A stretch of DNA of 64,000 bases from the NCBI RefSeq assembly GCF_018326005.1, contig NZ_AP021903.1, positions 2,358,001 through 2,422,000 of the forward strand, given 5' to 3'. Shown in pieces: positions 42,801 through 51,103 of the stretch. Within the stretch, counting starts at the first letter, position 1. Each line of letters opens with the position of its first letter. The notes beneath the pieces were generated by a model that saw only the letters and a list, made by a program, of their open reading frames with translations, made no database searches and had not been told where the DNA came from. This DNA is from Pseudomonas sp. Seg1. Its GTDB lineage: Bacteria; Pseudomonadota; Gammaproteobacteria; Pseudomonadales; Pseudomonadaceae. Position numbers and translations under genes: made by a program.

Positions 42801-45731
42801 GGCGTGCTCTCGCCCGGCGCCGTGCAGGAACGCATTCACGCGATCCGTGAGTTCAACCAGTGCGCCGGTACTGATCCGCGTGACGGCACCCAGGCCTGCC
42901 CGAAAGCCAAAAACCATCCGTTCTTCGGCCAGTATGGCCGCGCCGATTGGCTCGGTGCGCGCACGGCGATGCAACGTTGGTTCGTCGATCCGGTGGTCAA
43001 CGCCAAAGGCGTCGATCGCGGCCTCGGCACCATCTTCACCCACGACCACTTAGGCCCATCGACGCACCAGCAGATTGGTCTGTACGCCACCGTGTTGGCC
43101 GAACCGGCCGGTTCCACCTGGTTCCACGCCGAAACCGGCGAACCTCTTTATAGCGGTGCGCGCCAGGACGGCGGCCCGACCTCGTGGCAAGCGGTAATCA
43201 ACACCGGCGACCTCGATGGCGACGGCAAGAACGACAGCTTCCGCGAGTTCTTCCTCGAGTACAGCGACTTCCAGCACGCCTATGAAGCTGGCGTCTATGT
43301 GGGGGCCGGTCCTAACGGTGTGCCGAATGCGCAGGCGTTCCCGGCCACCGCCGACAGCTTCCGCTACGCGATCAATCCGCCAGTGCGCAACAACGCCAGC
43401 AACCTGCTTGAAGGGGTGCTGGAAGTGCAGGGCGGTCAGGTTCCGGGCTGCCCGAGCCGGCCATGTCCGCAGGCGATTTCGGTGGATGATCCGGGGATGT
43501 TCGTCGTCAACTATCGCAACGAACCGCTGGCCCTGCGCGTGTACGACCCGAACAAGGTTGGCCCGGATGGCAAGCGCGGCATGCAGGCCGACGGCCTCGG
43601 CGGCGATCTATCGTTCGCCATGCAAAGCCGTACCGACCGGGCAATTCCGGCGATGAACCTGGCGCCGAATCTGCTCACCTCGGCGACCGGCCCCACCGGC
43701 GGCACCACGCTGTTCCCGCCGCACATCAACAAGGGCGGCGCCGAACCCGGTGATCCGTTCACGCCGATGCTGCGCACCTATACCGGCGACAACGTGCGGC
43801 TGCGGGTGCATGCCGGCGGCCATGAGGAAGAGCACAACGTCACCCTGCACGGCGTGAAATGGCTGCAGAGCGGTTCCGGTTTCGGCAACAGCTCCAACTC
43901 TGGCTGGCGCGCGTCGCAGATGATCGGCATCTCCGAGCAGATGGGCTTCATTGCGCCGGTGTCGATGCTCTCCAGCGCCGCCGCGACCACGGGCGACTAT
44001 CTCTACTCGATGGACGCTTCGATCGAAGGCTACTGGAGCGGTATCTGGGGGGTGATGCGCAACTACACCGCCAAGCGCAGTGATCTGTTCGCCATCCCCA
44101 ACAACCCAAGCCCGGCGGGCATGCGCAACACCGTGGCGTTCGAGGGCAGTTGCCCACGGATCAGTGCCAATCCCAATGGCATCGGTACCCGGCCAACGGT
44201 GCAGCGTAACTATGAAGTGGTCGCGGCGCTGGCCAATGACATTCTCGGCAATGCGCTGGGCCTGACCATCGGCGATCCGGAAGGGCTCGGTCAGCATGTC
44301 GGCGGGCCGCTCAATCCGGCGGGCGGCACCCTGGTGCTGAACTCGCGCACGGTGAGCATTCCACAAGTTACCGTGACCGATCCGGAGGATGGCGAAACCA
44401 TCACCATCGGCGGGCAGAGTGGGCCGTTGCATGATCCGACTGCGATCCTGTACGTGCGTAAATCCGATCTGGATCCGCTCAGTGGCAAGCTCAAACCCGG
44501 CATCCCGGTAGAACCACTGGTGCTGCGTGCAGCTGCGGGGGATTGCATCAACATCACCCTGGAAAACCGTCTGCCAAGCGTGATGCCTGACCTGACCCAA
44601 ACCGCGGTGATGCAAGGCATGGTCAAGCGTGATCGCAACAGCGGTCTGGGCTCGACCACCTTCAGCAACAACCTGATGCGGCCGTCCAGCCACGTAGGCC
44701 TGCACGCGCAACTGCTGGCCTACGACATCACCAAATCCGACGGCGCTAACGTCGGCGCCAACCCGATCCAGACCGTGCCACCGCGTGTCGGCAACAGCGG
44801 CGCGTACCCGACGCGTACCTATCAGTACTACGCCGGGCATCTGGAGCGCGAAGGCAAACCGGTGACGCAACTGGGCCGCAGCGTCGACAACATCAACGCG
44901 ACGGCGGTGGAGTTTGGCGGCTTGAACATCACCCCGGCGGACGTGATCAAGCAACCGCAAAAAGGTCTTGGCGGGGCGATGAGCATCCTGCCGATCGGCG
45001 CGACCTGGGTTGACGATGCGCGCAAGGTCAACGCTACGGTTACGGCACCTGGGCAAACCAGCTACCGCGACTTCGCGATGGTCTGGCACAAGGCGTTGAA
45101 CACCCGTTGGGCCAATGGCCGGCCGGTGGAGGGGATTGCCGCTGAGGGCTTCGGCGTGCCGACCGATCCGCAGGACAACTCGAGCATGGCGATCAACTAC
45201 AAGACCGAGCCGCTGTGGTATCGCTTCGGCCTCGCTCCGGACGCACCGTTCGGGCATGCCGACGGCGCGGGTTACGGCGACATGAGCAATGCGCACATGG
45301 CCTACAGCAATGCGTTGGTGGGCGGCGATCCGCAGACGCCGGTGCTCTATGCCAAGCCGGGCCAACCGTTGCGCACGCACATCCTGATGCCGAGCGGCGG
45401 CAGTCGCGGCACCACGTTCCAGCTCGACGGGCATGTCTGGTCGGTGAACCCGTTCCAGGCCGAGAAGAGCGACACCGGTGGTTATCCGATGGGCTCGCCG
45501 GGCGTCGGCTCGGTGCGCTTCGGTTACAACCCGATGTCGATGTACATCGGCGCCCACGAAAGCATCCTGCCGGCCGCGCACTTCAGCTTCATGATCCCCA
45601 GCGCCGGCGGCAGCAATGCGATCCCGGGGGACTACCTGTTCCGTGACTACGCGGCCTACGGCAACACCTCCGGTTTGTGGGGATTGCTGCGCGTGACCAA
45701 TGAACCGGAACCGGCGCCGCAGGGGCAGTAG
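39900..45731 (+). CDS. mnxG: giant multicopper oxidase, MnxG-like Mn(II) oxidase
   Basis: The 1943-residue protein begins MVGIHHAPSLLNWLLILASM, an export signal or anchor with cleavage perhaps near AGAA. Copper-ligand motifs are spread along the chain: HIFHLHGHQW at about 478, DAIYHCHFYPHFAQGMW at about 528-545 (HCH for the trinuclear site plus type 1 ligands), HIHLPKW near 944, THDHLGPSTH near 1046, and HNVTLHGVKW near 1310. Two very acidic stretches lie near 130-150 and 630-650. Size and motifs match MnxG of Pseudomonas putida, one of the multicopper oxidases that oxidise Mn(II) to Mn oxide. Copper chaperone genes and a type II secretion system follow, as expected for an exported copper enzyme. 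Confidence 0.88.
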   Translation: MVGIHHAPSLLNWLLILASMLSVELAGAAVRCERNLVANVVAFDQPLMFNRLGAQNINGMMFALRRDVVDEHEQSLAYGGAAVPGKVSLRPDKRPRPLVLRVAAGDCLTINLQNLLDYQANPNKHFENEGEEEGAENANGAEDFKVDEQVADRHVGFQVNGLQAVNSIDDISSFTGRNANSLVPPGASRSYTLFAEREGAFAVSSRGATFGGEGAAGNVANGLFGQVVVLPKGGRSYRNTLTEEEMRLATTGRTPAGQPIVDYQARYPQREPWLREGKAGTPIINMVDGSEIISSESDAIVMGSNADGSFPSSTYPLESMGKRNPAIPNRLEPFRDFASQFQDETAATQAFPAYWADPVMAHVLEPTRDSFMINYGSGGMGAEVVANRLGVGPMHDCLSCAYEEFFLSSHTVGDVAMLVDVPANTGLENIAPGQTPRADQIGVKATMALYPSEPSNVNHSYIGDFVKFRNTHNGHEQHIFHLHGHQWLFNPNDDNSDYVDAQGIGPGAGYTYEIANGGSGNRNRVAGDAIYHCHFYPHFAQGMWAMWRVHDVFEEGTRLDVSQQGADGYHREPFALRSGKPAAGARALPDGEIVAGTPIPAIVPLPGKAMAPMPGKVVVVPKIGETLVAGNDDDDEEEGDDDGEHHGGNAAGQAIGSLALVDRSEANRNADGSLKNPGYPFWIGGMESSVGQRPPTPPLDMLDAATAQSLKASGKALWANLDPAQSGGWDGGLQRHALDGVAAGGEAHTVTTSLDFSKEVTRAKPIYLPEEGTEVEQAAMAFHAKKDHPSYALLPGNQVVAKAFRTNGALPMAGAPYYEPCMDDRQKRLTSNAGSGEFASGERIDGMSFVGASTFTADRPRIYKAANIQFDAVYNKVGYHFPQARILALWEDAWPVITKQRPPEPLVMRMNTFDCVQYQQTNLVPATYEMDDYQVRTPTDVIGQHIHLPKWDLTSADGSSNGWNYEDGVLSPGAVQERIHAIREFNQCAGTDPRDGTQACPKAKNHPFFGQYGRADWLGARTAMQRWFVDPVVNAKGVDRGLGTIFTHDHLGPSTHQQIGLYATVLAEPAGSTWFHAETGEPLYSGARQDGGPTSWQAVINTGDLDGDGKNDSFREFFLEYSDFQHAYEAGVYVGAGPNGVPNAQAFPATADSFRYAINPPVRNNASNLLEGVLEVQGGQVPGCPSRPCPQAISVDDPGMFVVNYRNEPLALRVYDPNKVGPDGKRGMQADGLGGDLSFAMQSRTDRAIPAMNLAPNLLTSATGPTGGTTLFPPHINKGGAEPGDPFTPMLRTYTGDNVRLRVHAGGHEEEHNVTLHGVKWLQSGSGFGNSSNSGWRASQMIGISEQMGFIAPVSMLSSAAATTGDYLYSMDASIEGYWSGIWGVMRNYTAKRSDLFAIPNNPSPAGMRNTVAFEGSCPRISANPNGIGTRPTVQRNYEVVAALANDILGNALGLTIGDPEGLGQHVGGPLNPAGGTLVLNSRTVSIPQVTVTDPEDGETITIGGQSGPLHDPTAILYVRKSDLDPLSGKLKPGIPVEPLVLRAAAGDCINITLENRLPSVMPDLTQTAVMQGMVKRDRNSGLGSTTFSNNLMRPSSHVGLHAQLLAYDITKSDGANVGANPIQTVPPRVGNSGAYPTRTYQYYAGHLEREGKPVTQLGRSVDNINATAVEFGGLNITPADVIKQPQKGLGGAMSILPIGATWVDDARKVNATVTAPGQTSYRDFAMVWHKALNTRWANGRPVEGIAAEGFGVPTDPQDNSSMAINYKTEPLWYRFGLAPDAPFGHADGAGYGDMSNAHMAYSNALVGGDPQTPVLYAKPGQPLRTHILMPSGGSRGTTFQLDGHVWSVNPFQAEKSDTGGYPMGSPGVGSVRFGYNPMSMYIGAHESILPAAHFSFMIPSAGGSNAIPGDYLFRDYAAYGNTSGLWGLLRVTNEPEPAPQGQ

Positions 45732-45770
45732 AAGCAGGTGCAACGACAACATGCCTGTGGATGCAAATCC

Positions 45771-46258
45771 TTGTGGGAGCTGGCTTGCCAGCGATGACGG
45801 CGGCACAGGCGCCATTGATGTGACGGAAAGGACGCCATCGCTGGCAAGCCAGCTCCCACAGGGTCTGCGGTGGGCAGTGAGGTTGCGGGATGAATGCAAA
45901 TCCCATGTAGGAGTGAGCCTGCTCGCGATCGGGACAACTCGATCTCGGATGGTGAGGCAGATGACGCCATCGCGAGCAGGCTCACTCCTACAGGGATCGG
46001 TGGTGGGCAGTGAGCGTGCGGTAGGAATGCAAAACCTGTGGGAGCTGGCTTGCCAGCGATGACGGCGGCACAGGCGCCATTGATGTGACAGGACGGACGC
46101 CATCGCTGGCAAGCCAGCTCCCACCGGGGGGCATGGTAGGCAATGAAGAGGGTGGGATGCATGCAAATCCTATGTAGGAGTGAGCCTGCTCGCGATCGGG
46201 ACAACTCGGTTTCGGATGGTGAGGCGGATGACGCCATCGCGAGCAGGCTCACTCCTCC
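45771..46258. repeat. cluster of four REPINs of two alternating types
   Basis: Four inverted REP pairs lie at about 45771-45861, 45905-45992, 46036-46125 and 46173-46258. The first and third have the GCTGGCTTGCCAGC core, the second and fourth the GAGCCTGCTCGCGA core (GTAGGAGTGAGCC arms). The internal and linker sequences of 1 and 3, and of 2 and 4, are nearly the same, so the block is a tandem duplication of a unit of about 265 bases. It fills the space between the oxidase gene and the next gene of the cluster. Confidence 0.9.
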
Positions 46259-46323
46259 AGAGGGGTGAGGGTAGGCAGTGAGGGCGGCAGTGGTTGGAAG
46301 TGAATGTTACAGGGGAGGGTGCT

Positions 46324-48246
46324 ATGAACAGGATCATCAACATCATCGGTATTTGCACGCTGGCCCTGGCCGGGGCGTTGCTGACGCTGAGTGAGATTGC
46401 GCTGGCGCAAACCGGGGCCGGTCAGACGCTGAACCGTGACGGCGTGGCGGTGGATTTCAATCTCAAGCCACTGGCCGCCGACGGCAAACTGCGTGAAGGC
46501 GAATTCGCCGATGTGCAGTTCCGCGTCACTGACAGCGCTTCCGGCCAGCCGTTGTCCGGTGTGGCGCCGGGTGCCTGGGTCGATCCACAAACCCTCGCCG
46601 CCGATCAAGCCCAGGGCCGTGACCAGAGCTGCAAGGCCCGGGTCGGGGTGTTTCTCAAATCCAACATCGGCGCGCGACCGTTGCTCGACCTCAACAGCTA
46701 TTTCCTGCTGGTGATGAACCGCGACGCCAGCATCGCCGTGGTCGATCCGTCGGTGTCGGTCGGCGGTATCACCAGCACCCTGGCGCGCATTGAACTCAAG
46801 CAACCGCCGATGGACTGGGTCACGCCCAAAGACAACAAACGCGTATTCGTCTCGATGCCGACGGCCGGTGAAGTCGCCGTGATCGACAGCGAGCAATTCA
46901 AAGTCATCGACTCGATTGCCGCTGGCAGCCAACCGGTGCGCGTGGCGCTGCAACCGGACGAACGCCTGCTGTGGGTCGGCAACAACGCCAGCAAAGCCGA
47001 AGACTCCGGCGTCACGGTGATCGACAGCCAAAGCTTCAAGCCCCTCAAACATTTAAAGACCGGGCGCGGCCACCACGAAATCAGCTTCAGCAAGGACAGC
47101 CGCTTTGCCTTCGTCAGCAACCGCGACGACGGCACCGTCAGCGTGATCGACATCGCCAGCCTGAATATCGTCCAGCAGATCAAAACCGGCGCTCATCCGC
47201 TGTCAGTCGCCTATTCACCACTGTCCGGCGCGGTTTATGTGGCCGACGGTAAGGACGGCACCGTGACAGTGATCGATGCCAGCACTCACGCCATCCGCCG
47301 AGTGATCCAGTTGCAACAAGGCCTCGGCCCGATGGGCTTCAGCGCCGACGGCCGCTTCGGCGTAGTGCTCAACACCGTGGAAAACCGCGCCAGCATCATT
47401 GATGCCGCGACCAACAGCGCCATCCATGATCTGGATGTTTCCGCCGATCCCTACCAAGTGGTGTTCACCCAGGCCTACGCCTACATCCGCGGACTCGCTT
47501 CACCGAAAGTCACCATGATCAACCTGTCCTCCCTCGGCGAAGGCCGCCAGCCAATCAGTCAGGGCTTCGAAGCCGGCCCGCAACCACCGCGTATGGCCGG
47601 GGATTTGCCGCTGGCCTCAAGCCTGGCGGTGTCGCGTGACGACAACGCGGTGTTCGTGGTCAACCCGGTCGACAACACCACCTACTTCTACGCCGAAGGC
47701 ATGAACGCGCCGATGTCCGGTTACCCCAACCGTGGCCAGATCGCCCGTGCCGCCATGGTCATCGACCGCAGCTTGCGCGAGGTTTCGCCGGGGCTGTACA
47801 GCGCGCGGGTGAAACTGCCGGCAGCGGGGCGCTTCGATGTGGCGTTCCTGCTCAACCAGCCGAACATCATTCATTGCTTTACCGCGCAGATTGATCCTGA
47901 CGGCAAACCGCTAAAACACCTCGGTCAGCCGAAAGTCGAGTTCCTCCTCGACAAGACTGCCGTCGCGCTCAACGACCCCTACGTCGTGCGCTTTCGCATC
48001 GTGCAGGGCAAAGACAAAACCCAGCGCAGCGGCGTCAAAGACGTGCAACTGCGCTACTACCTCGCGCCCACCTCGCATCCGCGTGAAGTGGCGGCGCTGG
48101 AAGTCGCCGACGGCGTGTACGAAGCGCCAATCACCCTCGACCGCAGCGGCGCCTGGTACCTGCATGTGCGTGCGGCATCGCTGGGCGCTGGTTTCGATGA
48201 CAAGACCTTTGCCAGTGTTCGGGTAGCCCCCGGCCTGGCCCGTTGA
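46324..48246 (+). CDS. periplasmic YncE-like beta-propeller protein
   Basis: The 640-residue protein has a signal peptide (MNRIINIIGICTLALAGALL to IALA). The middle is a seven-bladed-type propeller with repeated VxVIDxxS blade ends (VAVIDSEQFKVIDSI, VTVIDSQSFKPLKH, VSVIDIASLNIVQQ, VTVIDASTHAIRR, ASIIDAATNSAIHD), as in YncE and cytochrome-d1-like domains. No heme-binding CxxCH is present. A beta-rich C-terminal domain follows (VEFLLDKTAVALNDPYVVRF). The GGGAGGGTGCT before 46324 is the ribosome binding site. It lies between the oxidase and the SCO genes, so a scaffold or metal-handling role for the oxidase is suggested, not shown. Confidence 0.8.
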   Translation: MNRIINIIGICTLALAGALLTLSEIALAQTGAGQTLNRDGVAVDFNLKPLAADGKLREGEFADVQFRVTDSASGQPLSGVAPGAWVDPQTLAADQAQGRDQSCKARVGVFLKSNIGARPLLDLNSYFLLVMNRDASIAVVDPSVSVGGITSTLARIELKQPPMDWVTPKDNKRVFVSMPTAGEVAVIDSEQFKVIDSIAAGSQPVRVALQPDERLLWVGNNASKAEDSGVTVIDSQSFKPLKHLKTGRGHHEISFSKDSRFAFVSNRDDGTVSVIDIASLNIVQQIKTGAHPLSVAYSPLSGAVYVADGKDGTVTVIDASTHAIRRVIQLQQGLGPMGFSADGRFGVVLNTVENRASIIDAATNSAIHDLDVSADPYQVVFTQAYAYIRGLASPKVTMINLSSLGEGRQPISQGFEAGPQPPRMAGDLPLASSLAVSRDDNAVFVVNPVDNTTYFYAEGMNAPMSGYPNRGQIARAAMVIDRSLREVSPGLYSARVKLPAAGRFDVAFLLNQPNIIHCFTAQIDPDGKPLKHLGQPKVEFLLDKTAVALNDPYVVRFRIVQGKDKTQRSGVKDVQLRYYLAPTSHPREVAALEVADGVYEAPITLDRSGAWYLHVRAASLGAGFDDKTFASVRVAPGLAR

Positions 48247-48260
48247 AGAGGAGTTTCGAC

Positions 48261-48911
48261 ATGAACCGATTTGCATCCAGTGGCCTGCTGACCCTGTGCC
48301 TGTTGAGCCTCGGCCTCCAGCAAGTCCAGGCCCATTCGGCAGACGAACACGCCGGGCACAAGGCCCCGGCCAGCAATAGCCAGGAACATGCTCAGGTGAA
48401 ATTCGCCAACGTGCCGCTGCTCGACCAGAACGGCAAAACCGTGCGCCTTGAACAAGACCTGGTGCAGGGCAAAATCGTCGTCATGAGCTTCATCTACACC
48501 AGTTGCACCACGGTGTGCCCGGTGGTCTCGTCGATCATGGGCAAGGTGCAAAAACAGCTCGGCGCACGGGTCGGTAACGAAGTGCAACTGGTGTCGATCA
48601 GCGTCGATCCGCAGCGCGACGACCCGAAACGCCTGCAGGATTATGCGCGCACCTTCCAGTGCGGGCCGGGCTGGAGCTGGCTGACCGGCTCGCCACAATC
48701 GATCAATGAAACCCTCAAGGGCCTCGGCAGTTTCAGTGGCGACCTCAAGAACCATCAGCCGCTGATCCTCGTCGGCGACGGCGATAGCCGGCACTGGATG
48801 CGCTATTACGGCTTCACCGACCCGGCACTGCTGGCCAAGGAAGTCGAGAAACTCAGCGGCCTGCGCACCCACGCCAAACACACCGCCATCGCCATGGAGC
48901 AACAACCATGA
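48261..48911 (+). CDS. SCO1/SenC-type copper chaperone, first copy
   Basis: The 216-residue protein has a signal peptide (MNRFASSGLLTLCLLSLGLQ), a His-rich start of the mature part (HSADEHAGHKAPASNSQEHA) and a thioredoxin-fold SCO domain with the copper-binding CxxxC in YTSCTTVCPVVSS at about residue 83. SCO proteins deliver copper to, or reduce thiols of, copper oxidases, usually cytochrome oxidase. Here the obvious client is the multicopper oxidase upstream. The ATG at 48261 follows GAGGAG, and the frame overlaps the next SCO gene by four bases. Confidence 0.9.
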   Translation: MNRFASSGLLTLCLLSLGLQQVQAHSADEHAGHKAPASNSQEHAQVKFANVPLLDQNGKTVRLEQDLVQGKIVVMSFIYTSCTTVCPVVSSIMGKVQKQLGARVGNEVQLVSISVDPQRDDPKRLQDYARTFQCGPGWSWLTGSPQSINETLKGLGSFSGDLKNHQPLILVGDGDSRHWMRYYGFTDPALLAKEVEKLSGLRTHAKHTAIAMEQQP

Positions 48912-49528
48912 GACTGCTCGACTGGATCTCCCTGACCGTGTGTTTCTGGATTCTCGGTAACGTCGCGTTCGCTCACGAAGGCCATGTCTCTGAACCGCCA
49001 GCCGCTGTGGCTGCCGCGCCGGCCAAAGGCACCCACGACGCGAAAACCTGGTTCACTGACACGCCGTTGCAGGATCAGAACGGCGAAACCCTGCGCTTCT
49101 ACAGCGACGCGCTGCACAACCGCGTGGTACTGCTCAACGTGATCTTCACCAGCTGCAACGATGCCTGCCCGCTGATCACCCGCAAGCTCAAGGAAGTCCG
49201 CGAGCTGCTGGGCGACAAGGCGCAGGACATCACCTTCATTTCCCTTACCAGTGACCCGCTGCGCGACACGCCGGCGGTGCTCAAGGCTTACACCTTGAAG
49301 CAGGGTTCCGATGACCCTCATTGGCTTTTTCTTACCGGTGACAAAGCGCAGATGGACCTGGTACTGAGCCGCATCGGCCAGATCGTGCCGACGCCCGAGC
49401 AACACTCCACGCAGTTGATCGTCGGCGATGTCGCCAATAAACGCTGGAGCAAAATCCGCCCCGATGCCCCGGCCGCCGCCATTGCCCAGCGCTTGCAGTT
49501 GCTGACAATGCCCGTGGCCGGCCGCTGA
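48908..49528 (+). CDS. SCO1/SenC-type copper chaperone, second copy
   Basis: The 206-residue protein starts in an ATGA overlap with the previous SCO gene. It has a signal peptide (RLLDWISLTVCFWILGNVAF, cleavage after AFA) and a SCO domain with the metal-binding CxxxC in FTSCNDACPLITRK at about residue 84, and WLFLTGDKAQMDLVLSRIG later. The two adjacent SCO proteins are only moderately alike, which suggests separate jobs such as copper insertion and disulfide reduction. Both probably serve the MnxG-like oxidase. Confidence 0.9.
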   Translation: MRLLDWISLTVCFWILGNVAFAHEGHVSEPPAAVAAAPAKGTHDAKTWFTDTPLQDQNGETLRFYSDALHNRVVLLNVIFTSCNDACPLITRKLKEVRELLGDKAQDITFISLTSDPLRDTPAVLKAYTLKQGSDDPHWLFLTGDKAQMDLVLSRIGQIVPTPEQHSTQLIVGDVANKRWSKIRPDAPAAAIAQRLQLLTMPVAGR

Positions 49529-49537
49529 GTCCGCGCC

Positions 49538-51088
49538 ATGAAATCCGGCCGCGCTCTCGCCCTGATCCTGCTCGCTGGCGTCAGCCTTGGCGCGAGTGCT
49601 GTGCCGTTGACTGCGCAGGAGGCGGCGGGCAAGCGCCTGTACCGCCAAGGCTTGTCGGCCAGCGGTGAAGCGATCATGGCGCGGGTGGGCGCGGCGGATG
49701 TGTTGTTGCCAGCGACCAGCCTGCCGTGCGCCAACTGCCACGGCGCCGATGGCCTCGGTCGACCTGAGGGCGGCGTGCGTCCACCCGAGTTGAACTGGGC
49801 GCGGCTGACCAGCACGTATGGCCAGCAGCAGGTCAACGGCCGCAGCTATCCGGCCTACAGCGAAAGCTCGCTGGCCATTGCCATTGAGCAGGGCCGCGAC
49901 CCCGGCCACAATCGCCTCGACCCGAGCATGCCGCGCTTTCTGCTGTCGATGAAGGATCAGCGCAACCTCACCGCTTACCTCAAACGCCTGGCCGATGAGC
50001 GCGATCCCGGCCTCGACGCCGAGACCTTGCACCTGGGCACGTTGCTGCCCAGCCAGGGGCCGCTGGCCGAGGAGGGCGCGACGGTGGCGGCGGTTCTCAA
50101 CGGCAGCGTCGCGCGGATCAATCAGGCCGGCGGCATACATGGCCGGCAACTGCGCCTGACGGTGATCGACCCCGGCCCGGATCGCGCCAGTGCCGAGCAC
50201 GCCTTGCAGCAATTGATCGAGCAGGAACAAGTGTTCGCCTTGATCGCACCGCTGGCGCCGGCCCTCGACAGCGAACTCGGGCCGCGTCTGGAACAGGCCG
50301 GCGTGCCGCTGATCGGGCCGATGTCGATCCTCGGCACCCTGCAGGCCAGTCCGCAGATATTCGAGCCATTGCCAGGCTTGCGTGAGCAGTTGATCGCACT
50401 GGCCGATTACGCCACGGCCAGCCTGCGTGTGCTGCAAGGGCCAACGCTGATTGCCTATCCGGAAGATCCGGCACAGGTACAAACGGCGCAAATCCTGGAT
50501 CAGTACTTGCGAAGCCACGGCTGGCAGAACGTCCATCTGCAAACCTGGGATTCCTCGGCGGATGCGTTGCCACTGGGCTCGCGCTCGGTTTTTTATCTGG
50601 GCAGTGGCGGCGGTTTCAGTCGTCTGGCGACGCGCTTGCAAGGCGCCGGGCAGGTGCCGTACCTGTTTGCCGCGTCGAGTCAGGTGGCCGGCGATCTGTT
50701 GCAAGTGCCGAGCGGGTTCACCCGGCGGGTGTTTCTCGCCTATCCATTCGTGCCCAGCGACTGGACTCAGGCCGGGCGCATGGCCCTGACGTTATTGCGC
50801 GAAGGTCAAGGCCTCGGTGCCCAGCACGCGGTGCTGCAAGTCGGCGCCTATGCCTCGATGCTGCTGCTCAGCGAAGGCATGAAGCAGGCCGGTCGCGACG
50901 CCAGTCGGGAAAAACTGGTGGCGGCGCTGGAGGGCCTGCACGACTTCGACACCGGCCTGACTCCGCGTCTGAGTTTCGGCCCCGGGCGGCGCCTGGGTTT
51001 GAGCGGCGCGCATGTGGTCACACTGGATCTGCCGGATCAGCGCTTCTATCTGGTCGCGCCCTATAAACCGATTATTGTCAGCCCCTGA
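49538..51088 (+). CDS. c-type cytochrome fused to periplasmic binding domain
   Basis: The 516-residue exported protein (signal MKSGRALALILLAGVSLGAS) begins with a small cytochrome c domain containing one heme site, CANCHGADGLGRPEGG, at about residue 64, and SMKDQRNLTAYLKRL near 145. The rest (from LHLGTLLPSQGPLAEEGATV) looks like a type I periplasmic binding protein of the branched-chain amino-acid/receptor class (VAAVLNGSVARINQAGGIHG, then QQLIEQEQVFALIAPLAP). The fusion could couple ligand sensing to electron transfer. It lies between the SCO genes and the parvulin-like gene; acceptance of electrons from the oxidase is only a hypothesis. Confidence 0.82.
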   Translation: MKSGRALALILLAGVSLGASAVPLTAQEAAGKRLYRQGLSASGEAIMARVGAADVLLPATSLPCANCHGADGLGRPEGGVRPPELNWARLTSTYGQQQVNGRSYPAYSESSLAIAIEQGRDPGHNRLDPSMPRFLLSMKDQRNLTAYLKRLADERDPGLDAETLHLGTLLPSQGPLAEEGATVAAVLNGSVARINQAGGIHGRQLRLTVIDPGPDRASAEHALQQLIEQEQVFALIAPLAPALDSELGPRLEQAGVPLIGPMSILGTLQASPQIFEPLPGLREQLIALADYATASLRVLQGPTLIAYPEDPAQVQTAQILDQYLRSHGWQNVHLQTWDSSADALPLGSRSVFYLGSGGGFSRLATRLQGAGQVPYLFAASSQVAGDLLQVPSGFTRRVFLAYPFVPSDWTQAGRMALTLLREGQGLGAQHAVLQVGAYASMLLLSEGMKQAGRDASREKLVAALEGLHDFDTGLTPRLSFGPGRRLGLSGAHVVTLDLPDQRFYLVAPYKPIIVSP

Positions 51089-51103
51089 ACGGAGGCCCCG
51101 ACC

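Noticed and set aside
40854..46166. Very long minus-strand open frames opposite the oxidase gene (731 and 852 codons)
   Set aside because: They are antisense shadows of a GC-rich gene whose plus-strand product has clear copper motifs; the second also runs through REP repeats.
45771..46258. CRISPR-like array
   Set aside because: The repeated units are inverted REP pairs of two alternating classes with nearly identical internal sequence, not direct repeats with unique spacers, and no cas genes are near.
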